This document shows, in pieces, positions 51,792 through 61,363 of a DNA stretch of 64,000 nt. The first letter of the stretch is position 1. Every line of letters begins with the position of its first letter. This DNA is from Ruminococcaceae bacterium YAD3003 (GTDB lineage Bacteria > Bacillota > Clostridia > Saccharofermentanales > Saccharofermentanaceae): the NCBI GenBank assembly GCA_900107185.1, contig FNPA01000004.1:62001-126000 (forward strand), given 5' to 3'. Below the pieces are notes generated by a model. The model was given only the letters and a program-made list of their open reading frames with translations, had not been told where the DNA came from and did no database searches. The position numbers and the translations under genes are program-made.

Positions 51792-54700
51792 ATGGGATGG
51801 ATTTTGTTTAAGAGAGCACTTCGCGATCTTAAAACAGGTTTTGCAAGATATATTGCACTATCACTGCTCATAATATTCTCACTCTTTATCGTTATCAGCC
51901 TCATGGCAGCTGCAGATACGGTCATTGACACTACCGAGATTTCTGACAGGGAGCTCTGCTGCGAAGACGGAGAGTTCTCCGTTTTTGTTCCGCTTCGTGA
52001 TGAAGAACTAAAGAAAATCACCGACCACGGTGTAACGGTCGAGAAGATGTTCTATGCCGATTATGAGATTAATGAGAATCAGGTTTTAAGAGCTTTTAAA
52101 GTAAGAGAGAGCATAAATAAGATTTCTCTCATTGAAGGAACTCTTCCGATATCTGACAGCGAAGCAGTTATTGAGAGAAGATATTCGGAAGTAAACAATG
52201 TTCTTATCGGCGATAAGATCACTATTGGCGAAAAAGAGTTTACTGTTACCGGTATCGGAGCAACACCGGATTACAACACAGTTATTAAGAAAATTTCGGA
52301 TACCGTCGTTGACAGCAGATATTTCGGATTGATTTTTATTACCCCTGAGGCTTATGACGAACTCTACGCTTCAGGTTGTTCTTTGGCTTCCGAAGAATAC
52401 TACTACGCCTATTTACTTAACGATGTAATGAGTGAAGATGAATTGAAAGAAATCCTTGAGGATAATACTTTCGATGTTGATGATGTTGATGATGAGTATT
52501 TCAAAGAATACTGGAACAGAATGACCGAGAGGAAAGACGAACTCTTGGATGGTATCGATGAACTAAAAGACGGTGCTGACGAATTAGCTGATGGAGCTGA
52601 AGAACTTCGTGACGGAATTGACGAATTTCATGAAGGCATGACTGATCTCCATGATGCGGTTCCTGATCTTACAGACGGAATCGAAGCACTCGATGAAGGC
52701 GCGGCTGAATTAGAGAGCGGAGTTAAGGCTTACACATCTGCTGTTGATCAGATCGAATCCGGAGCATCAGAACTTTCTGACGGAGCAGCTCAATTAGCAT
52801 CAGGTGCGTCTGAACTTAACAGCGGTGCTGCACAATATGGTGAAGGTGTTAATGAATTGTCCGGAACTGTTGGAGTGATGGCTCAGAGTGAAGACCCGTA
52901 TATTGCCGGAGTTGCAGCAGGATTCGTTGATCCTGTTACGGCACTGGCAACCGGATATGGTCAGATTCAAAGCGGAATAGCAGGTGTTGATTCCGGTGCG
53001 GCTGCTCTTTCTGCAGGCGCATATCAGCTGTATTCAGGAATCAAAACATTAAATTCAAACAGCGCCGCACTCCGTTATGGTGCCGCTGCTCTTCATGCCG
53101 GAACCACCGAACTCAAAGAAGGGGCTGCAGAATTTGCTGAAGGAATCGATGAGTTGTATGACGGATCAAAAGAGATAAAAGACGGTTCTTCGGATCTTGC
53201 AAAAGGAGCCAGAGAATTGTCTGACGGAGTTAATGAGTTTTCTGATGAAGCGAATGATCTCATTGATGAAGTTTTCAATATAGATCTGTCTAATCTTCGT
53301 ATCTTCATGACAAAAGCAGATAATCCGAGAATCGATTCGGCAGCAGATGATGTGCAGATAAATTATTCCGCGAGCATAATATTCGGAATATTGCTTGTAG
53401 TTCTTTTTGCATACGTTATATCAGTATTTATTGTGCACACTATAGATCAGGAGAGTGCGGTAATTGGTGCACTCTATTCGATGGGAGTAAAAAGAAGAAC
53501 ACTGACTTTAAGTTATGTTGCAGTTCCGGTAATCGTTACGTTCATATCCGGCATTATCGGAACATTGATTGCAGTGTACACTCCGGCCGGAATACCTGCA
53601 CAACTGCAGGATACATTGGGTTATTTCTCGATGCCTAAACTAGATATAATCGTTAAGCCTTTTATACTTATCTATGGGCTTGCTATTCCGCCGGTGACAG
53701 CGTTTATAGTTAATGTTCTTGTAGTAAGAAACAGACTGGTAAGAACTCCGCTGTCTCTTCTTCATAATGAACAGAAAGCAGTACGCGGAAAAGAACTGAA
53801 GATCAAGGGAATGAAATTTATTCCGATGTTCAGATTAAGACAGATAATGCGTGAGATCCGTGCGGGGCTTACAGTTATCTTCGGTCTTTTTATGAGTCTT
53901 CTTATAGCTCTCATGGCAATCAACACGAGTGTATATTGTTCGAATGTGAAGAACAGTTATATTGATCTCACTAAGTATGAGTACATGTATACCTACAAGT
54001 ATCCTACTGAGGAAGTTCCTGAAGGCGGATACGAAGCGGTTGCTGAAGGATTCAAGAAAGAAATCTACGGATATACCTTTGATGTTACAGTGCTTGGTAT
54101 AACAAAGGATAATCCGTTCTTTGATACAGGTGATCTTCCTGATAATGATTCAGATGTTGTATTGAGTTCTTCGGTTGCTAATAAGTATAACCTGACAGTC
54201 GGCGATATCTTCACATTAAGCAATGACAAGGGCGAGAGATTGTATGCCTTCAGAGTAGCAAGAATAACTGATTATACTGCATCAATGTTTGTGTTTATGG
54301 ATATAGACAGGTGTCGGGATATGTTTAACGAAGATGACGATTACTTCAACGTCGTATTCTCTGATCACCCTCTTGATATTGATGGGGGAAGACTCTATTC
54401 CACTGTGTCCAAGGAAGAGATTGCAAGATCTTCGGGTGTCTATGTTGAGATGATGGCTCCGATGGTAACAACCATGTCAGTTGCATCTGCCGTAGTTTTC
54501 CTTGTGGTTATGTATCTCATGGTAAAGATGATGATCGACAGATCAGCGTTCAATATTTCATTGGTAAAGGTGTTTGGATTCAGGAACCGGGAGGTCAGAA
54601 AGATGTACCTTGATGGCAATTTCTACATTGTAGCAATAGGTGCATTGATATCGATACCTCTGTGCAAATTGATCATGGACTATATATATCCGAGATATCT

Positions 54701-54860
54701 TGTGAGCAACGTTGGTGTCGGAGTTACAGCTGATTATCCGCCGGTGTTATTCGCAGCAATATTTGCAGTGATCATTGTCCTTTATCTGGCGATCAACTTC
54801 GTCCTCACAGGAAGAATCAGGAACATCAAACCAGCAGAAGTGCTTAAGAACAGGGAGTAA
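51792..54860 (+). CDS. Large FtsX-family ABC permease with repeat-rich extracytoplasmic domain
   Basis: A 1022-residue permease. After the first helix (about 16-38) comes a MacB-like extracytoplasmic region (to ~245), then about 240 residues of heptad-like repeats rich in LxDGAxEL and SGAxxL units (about 250-495), as in YhgE/Pip-type proteins. Three-helix FtsX domains follow near 530-670 and at the C-terminus (about 900-1010), with a second extracytoplasmic region between. Such transporters export or sense rather than import. The repeat domain probably forms a long helical bundle. It starts one base after the ATPase stop. Confidence 0.88.
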   Translation: MGWILFKRALRDLKTGFARYIALSLLIIFSLFIVISLMAAADTVIDTTEISDRELCCEDGEFSVFVPLRDEELKKITDHGVTVEKMFYADYEINENQVLRAFKVRESINKISLIEGTLPISDSEAVIERRYSEVNNVLIGDKITIGEKEFTVTGIGATPDYNTVIKKISDTVVDSRYFGLIFITPEAYDELYASGCSLASEEYYYAYLLNDVMSEDELKEILEDNTFDVDDVDDEYFKEYWNRMTERKDELLDGIDELKDGADELADGAEELRDGIDEFHEGMTDLHDAVPDLTDGIEALDEGAAELESGVKAYTSAVDQIESGASELSDGAAQLASGASELNSGAAQYGEGVNELSGTVGVMAQSEDPYIAGVAAGFVDPVTALATGYGQIQSGIAGVDSGAAALSAGAYQLYSGIKTLNSNSAALRYGAAALHAGTTELKEGAAEFAEGIDELYDGSKEIKDGSSDLAKGARELSDGVNEFSDEANDLIDEVFNIDLSNLRIFMTKADNPRIDSAADDVQINYSASIIFGILLVVLFAYVISVFIVHTIDQESAVIGALYSMGVKRRTLTLSYVAVPVIVTFISGIIGTLIAVYTPAGIPAQLQDTLGYFSMPKLDIIVKPFILIYGLAIPPVTAFIVNVLVVRNRLVRTPLSLLHNEQKAVRGKELKIKGMKFIPMFRLRQIMREIRAGLTVIFGLFMSLLIALMAINTSVYCSNVKNSYIDLTKYEYMYTYKYPTEEVPEGGYEAVAEGFKKEIYGYTFDVTVLGITKDNPFFDTGDLPDNDSDVVLSSSVANKYNLTVGDIFTLSNDKGERLYAFRVARITDYTASMFVFMDIDRCRDMFNEDDDYFNVVFSDHPLDIDGGRLYSTVSKEEIARSSGVYVEMMAPMVTTMSVASAVVFLVVMYLMVKMMIDRSAFNISLVKVFGFRNREVRKMYLDGNFYIVAIGALISIPLCKLIMDYIYPRYLVSNVGVGVTADYPPVLFAAIFAVIIVLYLAINFVLTGRIRNIKPAEVLKNRE

Positions 54861-54862
54861 TT

Positions 54863-55111
54863 ATGGTTAAGACAACATTGAAAATCGATGGTATGATGTG
54901 CGGAATGTGCGAGTCACATGTTAATGACATTGTTCGCAAAGCTTTCCCGAACGCATCGAAAGTAAAGAGCTCACATAAGAAAGGCGAGTGTTCCTTTTTG
55001 ACGGAAGATGAGGTTGATGGAAACGTTATACAGGATGCTCTTAATGAGATGGGATATAAACTCATTGCGGTTAATTCTGAGAAGTATGAAAAGAGAGGTA
55101 TATTCGGATGA
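54863..55111 (+). CDS. Heavy-metal-associated (HMA) domain protein
   Basis: An 82-residue single HMA domain, CopZ-like, with the metal-binding motif GMMCGMC (C13 and C16) and the C-terminal LNEMGYKLIAV of the family. Such proteins bind Cu(I), Zn or similar soft metals. It lies two bases after the permease and overlaps the next gene by four bases, so it is translated as part of the ABC operon. There is no P-type ATPase nearby; the metal and its target are unknown. Confidence 0.9.
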   Translation: MVKTTLKIDGMMCGMCESHVNDIVRKAFPNASKVKSSHKKGECSFLTEDEVDGNVIQDALNEMGYKLIAVNSEKYEKRGIFG

Positions 55112-55869
55112 CTTTTGATGAAATGGGCAATATGTCAGGTAAAACATTAATGCTCCTTCCGGGAACATGCTGTGACTGGCAGATAAATTTCTCAACTGTA
55201 ATAGACACACTTGCAGAGAAATATCATCTGATACTCGTCAATTACGACGGCTTTGACGGCAGTGATCTTATATTTCCCGACATGATCACAATAACGGAAA
55301 AGATTGAGAAATACATTATTGACAACCATAACGGCAGGATAGACGGCGCGCTTGGATCTTCTCTTGGCGGAACATTTGTCGGTCAGCTGATAATGCGCGA
55401 GAAAGTTCACGTAGACCATGGTATCTTCGGAAGTTCTGACCTTGACCAGAGCGGCGTTTTGTCTGCAAAAATGAAATCCGCACTGATTACTCCCCTGCTT
55501 ACGAGTTTTACAAAGAGCGAGAATAAGAAACAAAAGGCAAAAAAGAAGTTCGTTGAACTTTTTGAGATGGATGAAAAGACCGCAGAAATGTTCCTTGATT
55601 CTTTCTCAAGATTTAAGACAGAGTCAATAAAGAATCAATTCTATACAGACCTGATCACATGCCTCAAGGATGATATCCATGTTGACGGAACAAAGACTCA
55701 TTTTATCTATGCGAACAAGATGGGAGAGAAGTATAAGAAGCGTTACCTTAAGTATTTTCGCGATCCCGAGATCAGGGAATTCAACATGCAGCACGAACAG
55801 TGGCTGTTTGGCGGAAAACAATTCAGGGAACCGGTATTAAGAGCCGTTGATGAATTCATGGGTGTTTAA
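55108..55869 (+). CDS. Alpha/beta-hydrolase-like protein
   Basis: A 253-residue protein with an alpha/beta-hydrolase layout: LMLLPGTCCDW as the oxyanion-type strand-loop near residue 14 and GSSLGG (GxSxG nucleophile elbow) near 90. A C-terminal histidine is plausible in NMQHEQWLFGG. It resembles small esterase/lipase-like enzymes, with no specific family recognised. It overlaps the HMA gene by four bases. In this setting an esterase for an iron chelate is conceivable but unproven. Confidence 0.75.
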   Translation: MTFDEMGNMSGKTLMLLPGTCCDWQINFSTVIDTLAEKYHLILVNYDGFDGSDLIFPDMITITEKIEKYIIDNHNGRIDGALGSSLGGTFVGQLIMREKVHVDHGIFGSSDLDQSGVLSAKMKSALITPLLTSFTKSENKKQKAKKKFVELFEMDEKTAEMFLDSFSRFKTESIKNQFYTDLITCLKDDIHVDGTKTHFIYANKMGEKYKKRYLKYFRDPEIREFNMQHEQWLFGGKQFREPVLRAVDEFMGV

Positions 55870-55909
55870 GCAAAGATCAAACATGAGACTGAGTTATCCG
55901 GGATGCTGA

Positions 55910-56818
55910 ATGAAACACATTGATTTTACAATTGCAAAAGACGGGTTTACCGGTCATCTGGCAGAACCTGATGACGGCTCTGACAGGGCTGTTATCGTTG
56001 TAATGGGTGGAGAACAAAGCATCCTGCCCGGAATTAAGTTTGCTGAACGGTTTGCAGATTACGGCATTACCGGACTTGCGGTTTCTTTGTTCGGTGCAGA
56101 AGGTCTTCCTGATTCACCTGACAGAATACCTCTGGATATGTTTATTCCCGCCGTTAATTATCTGAAACAACATAAGCATATTGAACGCATCAGTGTATAC
56201 GGCCAGTCCATGGGATCGATATTTGCCGTGCTTGCAGCTGTTTATATCGGCGGATTTGAGAATCTTATTCTGGTAAGCCCGACCCATGTTACATTTGAAG
56301 GAACCGCAAAGGATAAGAAGACAATGTCCGGCCACAGTGTTGCTACATATCAGGGATACGAGATCCCTTATGTCAGGGCGGATTTCTCAAAGATAAAGGC
56401 AGCAAAATACTATAAACACCCGGACTGCGGCTATAAAGTTACTGGAATGTGGGTCGCTTATCATGATGCATATGCTGATCAGTCACAGGTATTGCGTGCC
56501 GAATTGCCTGTCGAAAAGACTAATGCCCGCATACTTCTTATCGCAGGCGACGAGGATGAGGCGTGGCCTTCGGAATATTCCGTAAGAATGATCGCGCAAA
56601 GACTTAAAAATACCGGTTACGGTAAGGATGTAAAGGTTATCGTATATCCTCACGGAAGCCATCTTAACGGACTCATGCCAAATAAAGAACGTGAGAAAAA
56701 ACTGTACCGAATGATCCCGCTGATAGGCTTGATGTATAGAACTTTTGGCAAATACAAGAATGAGAACCTCACATATTTTGAAAGAACAGAAAAGGAGATA
56801 ATCGAATGGATCCAGTAA
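55910..56818 (+). CDS. Alpha/beta hydrolase, BAAT-C (acyl-CoA thioesterase/acyltransferase-like)
   Basis: A 302-residue hydrolase. VIVVMGGEQSI near residue 24, the nucleophile elbow VYGQSMGS near 100, the acid in LIAGDEDEAWPS and the histidine in YPHGSHLNG match the BAAT C-terminal domain family. The usual N-terminal BAAT domain is absent. It begins 40 bases after the previous hydrolase gene without a strong ribosome site. It overlaps the next gene by 13 bases. Substrate unknown. Confidence 0.82.
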   Translation: MKHIDFTIAKDGFTGHLAEPDDGSDRAVIVVMGGEQSILPGIKFAERFADYGITGLAVSLFGAEGLPDSPDRIPLDMFIPAVNYLKQHKHIERISVYGQSMGSIFAVLAAVYIGGFENLILVSPTHVTFEGTAKDKKTMSGHSVATYQGYEIPYVRADFSKIKAAKYYKHPDCGYKVTGMWVAYHDAYADQSQVLRAELPVEKTNARILLIAGDEDEAWPSEYSVRMIAQRLKNTGYGKDVKVIVYPHGSHLNGLMPNKEREKKLYRMIPLIGLMYRTFGKYKNENLTYFERTEKEIIEWIQ

Positions 56819-57474
56819 AGCGTAATTCAAAACTGGCTTTAGCCGGAATTATCGGAACCATTGTATATGCAGTTGCTGATATGTTCCTTTATCTCGGAAC
56901 TGACATAGCTTCTGATAATAAGTTATCGCTGTGGCAGGTCCCTGAGTGGCGCCTCATGACATCGATGTGGATCGGTGTAATAGGAAGCATGCTGCTTCTT
57001 CTAGGTTTCATAAGCCTTGCAAGGATGTTTAATAAGGTGTTCGGGAAGGCAGGCAAATTCCTGATCCTTCCTGCGTTCCTTTGTATCGGCGGCGTGCTCT
57101 ATATGCATTTTTCTTTAGGCGTTTACGCACCGCTTACATATAATTCCGCAGTTAAAGCAGGCATTACGGCTGAGCAGTTTTCGCTTCTTCTGGCAAATGC
57201 TGAAAGCTATATGAACCCTCTTACCATTGTATTGGTCATCCTTGGTTACTCAACGGAGATAGTGCTTATCTTCGGTATATTAAGTGGAAAGTTTGGCCTT
57301 CGGAAAAGACTTGTATCATTTATGTTCGGCGGCTACGCACTTGTAATACTGGTGTTTGCTTTAATAGCAAAACTTACCGGTGAATACGGTATCTTAGGCT
57401 CTGTCGAGAGCCTTCTCGAAATGACGTTTTTCATTCCGGCTTATATCTATTGGCGCAAGGAAGAAAAGAAATGA
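56806..57474 (+). CDS. Polytopic membrane protein, DUF6796-like
   Basis: A 222-residue membrane protein with about six helices. It has an N-terminal AGIIGTIVYAVADMFLYLG segment and an inner MTSMWIGVIGSMLLLLG. A second protein of the same layout is encoded at 61350, and the two bracket an ABC exporter pair. I place it with DUF6796 on general pattern, not a search. GGAGATAA precedes its ATG, which lies inside the end of the hydrolase gene. Function unknown. Confidence 0.7.
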   Translation: MDPVKRNSKLALAGIIGTIVYAVADMFLYLGTDIASDNKLSLWQVPEWRLMTSMWIGVIGSMLLLLGFISLARMFNKVFGKAGKFLILPAFLCIGGVLYMHFSLGVYAPLTYNSAVKAGITAEQFSLLLANAESYMNPLTIVLVILGYSTEIVLIFGILSGKFGLRKRLVSFMFGGYALVILVFALIAKLTGEYGILGSVESLLEMTFFIPAYIYWRKEEKK

Positions 57475-57534
57475 TCGTAAATGTTGTTCTTTCATTGATA
57501 GTAGCATTTATTTGCACGTTGTTATGAGGTTTCT

Positions 57535-59280
57535 ATGTTTGATAAACGCCTGATGACAATGTGTCCTGAAAGCAAAAAGTATATCGCCGGCAATATTATC
57601 TGCCAGTGGATAGAATTGCTGATGAATGCAGTCATGATATATGTCGTTTCAAATGTCATCGGAAAAATATATGCCCGACATTTAACATTGTCTTTTCTGA
57701 TTGTTTCTTTAGCTGTTGTCACGGTTACGCTCGTTATTAGGTTCTTCATGACAAAGACAACGACACGGATGAGTTATCTTGCATCGAAGACTGTAAAACG
57801 CGTGCTGAGAGAACACATATACGAGAAACTCCTGAAACTGGGAAGTGCATACAGGGAACATACAACAACAGCTGAACTGGTTCAGGAATCCGTAGAAGGT
57901 GTAGATCAGCTTGAGAGTTATTTCGGTCTTTATGTGCCTCAATTCTTTTATGCTTTTATAGCTCCGGTAACATTGTTCGTCTTTTTTGGAATAGCCGGAA
58001 GCTTTAAAGTTGCAGCTGTCCTTCTAGTATGTGTTCCGCTTATTCCGGGTGCCATTGTTATGGTCCAGAAGATAGCAAAGAAGATCCTTGCTAAATACTG
58101 GGATCAGTACACGAAGCTCGGAAGCACTTTCCTTGAGAATCTTCAGGGAATGACGGCATTGAAGATATATAAGGCCGATGCATATAAGAATAAGCAGATG
58201 AATGAGGAATCCGAGAACTTCCGTAAGATCACGATGAAGGTCCTTATGATGCAGCTTAATTCGATAATCATTATGGACTTCTTTGCATATGGCGGTGCGG
58301 CTCTCGGAATTGCGCTTGCAGGAAAAGGCTTCGTTGAAGGCAATATATCTTTGCAAAGCACAGTTTTCATGATCCTTCTCTCGGCAGATTTCTTCCTGCC
58401 TATGCGAAAACTCGGAAGTTATTTCCACGTAGCCATGAACGGTATGGCAGCAAGTGACAGGATCTTTAAGTTCCTGTCCATGCCTGAACCTAACGAGAAG
58501 ACGGTGATTCTGCCTGAAAAAGGTCTGGATATAAGCCTTTCTGATGTTGATTTTTCTTATGACGGTGAAAAGCAGGTTCTTAAAGCGGTTTCTATTGATA
58601 TTCCTGAAGGTTCTTTTACCGGTATCGTCGGTGAGAGCGGAAGCGGAAAATCTACGATCGCTTCGCTCATTATGGGCAGGAATGTTATAAAGCAAGGTCA
58701 ATTATCTATTGCAGGAAATCCCATATCTGAAATAGACGAAGAAAGCCTGTTCTGGAATATTGATTATGTAGGCTTGGAGAGCACTTTCTTTACGGGAACC
58801 GTTAGAGATAACCTCCTGATGGCAAAGCCTTCTGCTGATGATGATGATCTTTGGCATGTCCTGTCAGATTGTAATATTGCAGAGTTTTTCAGAACCGATG
58901 AGGGTCTTGATACCAGACTTACAGAGAATGCATCTAATCTTTCCGGCGGACAGAGACAAAGACTGGCGCTTGCCCGTGCAATGCTTCACGATGCTAAAGT
59001 CTATATTTTCGATGAGGCGACAAGCAATATCGATATGGAGAGCGAAGAGATCATCTTAAGAGGAATAAGAAAGCTCGCCGAATCAAAGACGGTGATCATG
59101 ATCACTCACAGGCTAATGAATGTCATTGATGCTGATCGGATATATTGCCTTGAGAACGGCGAAGTTGCAGGCAGCGATACACACTCCAATCTGCTTTCAT
59201 CATGCAGGACCTATGCCGATCTGTGGAATACGCAAAGGGAACTTGAAGAATTCGGTAAGGGGGATACTGCTCATGAATAA
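57535..59280 (+). CDS. ABC exporter, fused membrane and ATPase domains (first of heterodimer)
   Basis: A 581-residue type IV ABC half-transporter. Six helices span about 15-310; the ATPase has Walker A GESGSGKST near residue 366, signature LSGGQRQRLALARAM, Walker B VYIFDEATSNID and H-loop ITHR. The layout resembles CydD/IrtA-type subunits. The D-loop and catalytic glutamate are intact, so this is an active site half. It overlaps the next exporter gene by eight bases, which indicates a heterodimer. Iron-island context suggests chelate or haem-related transport; direction and substrate unproven. Confidence 0.92.
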   Translation: MFDKRLMTMCPESKKYIAGNIICQWIELLMNAVMIYVVSNVIGKIYARHLTLSFLIVSLAVVTVTLVIRFFMTKTTTRMSYLASKTVKRVLREHIYEKLLKLGSAYREHTTTAELVQESVEGVDQLESYFGLYVPQFFYAFIAPVTLFVFFGIAGSFKVAAVLLVCVPLIPGAIVMVQKIAKKILAKYWDQYTKLGSTFLENLQGMTALKIYKADAYKNKQMNEESENFRKITMKVLMMQLNSIIIMDFFAYGGAALGIALAGKGFVEGNISLQSTVFMILLSADFFLPMRKLGSYFHVAMNGMAASDRIFKFLSMPEPNEKTVILPEKGLDISLSDVDFSYDGEKQVLKAVSIDIPEGSFTGIVGESGSGKSTIASLIMGRNVIKQGQLSIAGNPISEIDEESLFWNIDYVGLESTFFTGTVRDNLLMAKPSADDDDLWHVLSDCNIAEFFRTDEGLDTRLTENASNLSGGQRQRLALARAMLHDAKVYIFDEATSNIDMESEEIILRGIRKLAESKTVIMITHRLMNVIDADRIYCLENGEVAGSDTHSNLLSSCRTYADLWNTQRELEEFGKGDTAHE

Positions 59281-60922
59281 AGCAAAAGTCCTCCTGAGAA
59301 TGATAAAACTCGTAAAACCGCTCACAGGATGCATGATCCTGGCAGTTTTATTCGGAACAATCGGGTTCTTAACGGCGCAGTTCATCCCTGTGTTAGGTGG
59401 AATGATCATTCTGAACGGCACAGGAGAAGAGACTGCTCTAAGCTTGAAAATGCTTATCGTTTTGTTGCTCTCATTTGCACTGTTAAGGGCAATATTCAGA
59501 TTTGCTGAGCAGAGGATGAATCACTATATTGCATTCACTTTGCTGGCAATAATAAGAGACAAAGTGTTTAAGGCGCTCAGAAAACTGTGTCCCGCAAAAC
59601 TCGAAGGCCGTGACAAAGGCGATCTGATATCCCTCATCACATCAGATGTTGAGCTGTTGGAAGTATTCTATGCGCATACGATATCGCCGATATGCATTGC
59701 GGTCATTACTGAGACGATAATGTGTATATTTATCGGGAGTTACCATCCCGTGTTAGGCCTTGTCGCATTAGCATCTTATCTGCTTGTAGGTTTGGTGCTT
59801 CCGCTTGTCATATCAAAACGCAGCGGCACAACCGGTGATGACTTAAGAAAACAATCAGGTGAACTGTCTGCTCATATGCTTGAAAGTATTAGAGGCATTG
59901 ATGATACGCTCCAGTATTCCTATGGCAAAAAGAGGCTTAAAGAAATAGGCGAGAAGACTACGGCATTATCTGCAAAACAGGCATTCTTAAGTAAACTCAC
60001 AGGAACCAATATGGCGATAGCAAATCTTATGATCCTGATATCCGATATTGTCATGCTCTTTGTTTGTATTTTGCTGTATCAAAACGGACAAATCGGATTT
60101 GACGGGTTCCTGATCCCGCTCATTGCATTGATGTCTTCGTTCGGACCTGTTATTGCTCTGTCTGCTCTTGGAACAACTTTGCAGAGCACTATTGCATCAG
60201 GCTCGAGAGTGCTCGCCATTATTGATGAGAAGCCTGAGACGGAAGATATCACAGGCAAAGATGAAATAGCATTTAGCGGTGCTGATGTGAAGAACCTTGG
60301 TTTTGCATACGGGAATGAAGAAGTACTAAGCGGTGTTTCCGTAACTGTTCCTGAGAAAAAGATAATCGGAATCGTGGGTAAGAGCGGTTGCGGTAAATCC
60401 ACACTTCTGAAACTCCTGATGAGATTCTGGAATGTTAAGCAAGGGCAGATCACTGTATCGAAGCGGAATATCGATGATATCAACACTGATAACCTGAGAG
60501 ACATTGAGAGCTATATGACTCAAGAAACGCAGCTGTTTAAGGATACTATCGCAAACAATGTCCGCATCGGAAAACTCGATGCAACCGATGAAGAAGTGAT
60601 TGATGCATGTAAGAAGGCTTCGATACATGATTTCATCATGACGCTTCCAAAAGGATATGAGACTGAAGTCGGAGAGCTTGGCAGTACTCTGTCAGGCGGC
60701 GAGAGGCAAAGGATAGGTCTTGCCCGTGCATTCCTCCATGATGCACCGTTTATGCTGCTTGATGAGCCCACAAGTAATCTGGATAGCTTAAATGAAGCCG
60801 TGATCCTGAGATCTCTTGATAAGGAAAAAGGTGAGAAGACTATCATTCTTGTGTCTCACAGGCAGTCAACGATGAGGATCGCGGATGAGATCCGTTCAAT
60901 GGATGGTGGACGTCTGTCATGA
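59273..60922 (+). CDS. ABC exporter, fused membrane and ATPase domains (second of heterodimer)
   Basis: A 549-residue ABC half-transporter. Helices span about 20-300; the ATPase has GKSGCGKST, the Q-loop in YMTQETQLF, signature LSGGERQRIGLARAF, Walker B FMLLDEPTSNLDS and H-loop VSHRQS. The D-loop follows the normal pattern. ATG 59273 is chosen over a longer frame that overlaps the first subunit. With the preceding gene it forms an IrtAB/CydCD-like pair. Confidence 0.92.
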   Translation: MNKAKVLLRMIKLVKPLTGCMILAVLFGTIGFLTAQFIPVLGGMIILNGTGEETALSLKMLIVLLLSFALLRAIFRFAEQRMNHYIAFTLLAIIRDKVFKALRKLCPAKLEGRDKGDLISLITSDVELLEVFYAHTISPICIAVITETIMCIFIGSYHPVLGLVALASYLLVGLVLPLVISKRSGTTGDDLRKQSGELSAHMLESIRGIDDTLQYSYGKKRLKEIGEKTTALSAKQAFLSKLTGTNMAIANLMILISDIVMLFVCILLYQNGQIGFDGFLIPLIALMSSFGPVIALSALGTTLQSTIASGSRVLAIIDEKPETEDITGKDEIAFSGADVKNLGFAYGNEEVLSGVSVTVPEKKIIGIVGKSGCGKSTLLKLLMRFWNVKQGQITVSKRNIDDINTDNLRDIESYMTQETQLFKDTIANNVRIGKLDATDEEVIDACKKASIHDFIMTLPKGYETEVGELGSTLSGGERQRIGLARAFLHDAPFMLLDEPTSNLDSLNEAVILRSLDKEKGEKTIILVSHRQSTMRIADEIRSMDGGRLS

Positions 60923-60961
60923 ATGACATTGAGAGTAAAAAAGAAAGGCGAAGATTAGAAA

Positions 60962-61363
60962 GTGGGAATTAAGAGATTATTATTCATTGTTGCCGGCTGC
61001 ATATGTCTTGCTTTGGGAACTGTCGGTGTATTCTTGCCGATACTTCCGACTACACCATTCTATCTTGTAACCCTGTATTGTTTTGCAAGAAGTTCACAGC
61101 GTCTTGAGGACTGGTTCAAAGGAACAAAGCTTTACAAAAAGCACCTGGAATCATTTGTTGAGAAGAAAGGAATGCGGATGTCAACGAAGCTCAGCATTCT
61201 GATTACTGTTACTATACTTATGGGTCTCGGAATATTCTTTATGGCCCGAAAAGGCATATGGATCCCGTGCATAATCCTTGGTGTAGTATGGGTGTGTCAT
61301 TTTATCTATTTTGTGTTCTTTGTAAAGACCCTTAAAGGAGATACAGGAAATGAAGAGTTATAA
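60962..61363 (+). CDS. YbaN/DUF454 family inner membrane protein
   Basis: A 133-residue membrane protein. The hallmark GTVGVFLPILPTTPFYLVTLYCFARSS spans the first helices, followed by W-F-K and two more helices. This is the DUF454 (YbaN) family, which often sits next to iron- or haem-related ABC genes; its function is unknown. The start is GTG at 60962 with a distant AAAGG. It overlaps the next gene by 14 bases. Confidence 0.9.
   Translation: MGIKRLLFIVAGCICLALGTVGVFLPILPTTPFYLVTLYCFARSSQRLEDWFKGTKLYKKHLESFVEKKGMRMSTKLSILITVTILMGLGIFFMARKGIWIPCIILGVVWVCHFIYFVFFVKTLKGDTGNEEL

Noticed and set aside
52540-53240. Repeated units resembling a repeat array
   Set aside because: The repeats are in phase with the codons of the ABC permease and encode LxDGAxEL-type heptads; they vary in sequence and have no spacers, so this is not CRISPR.
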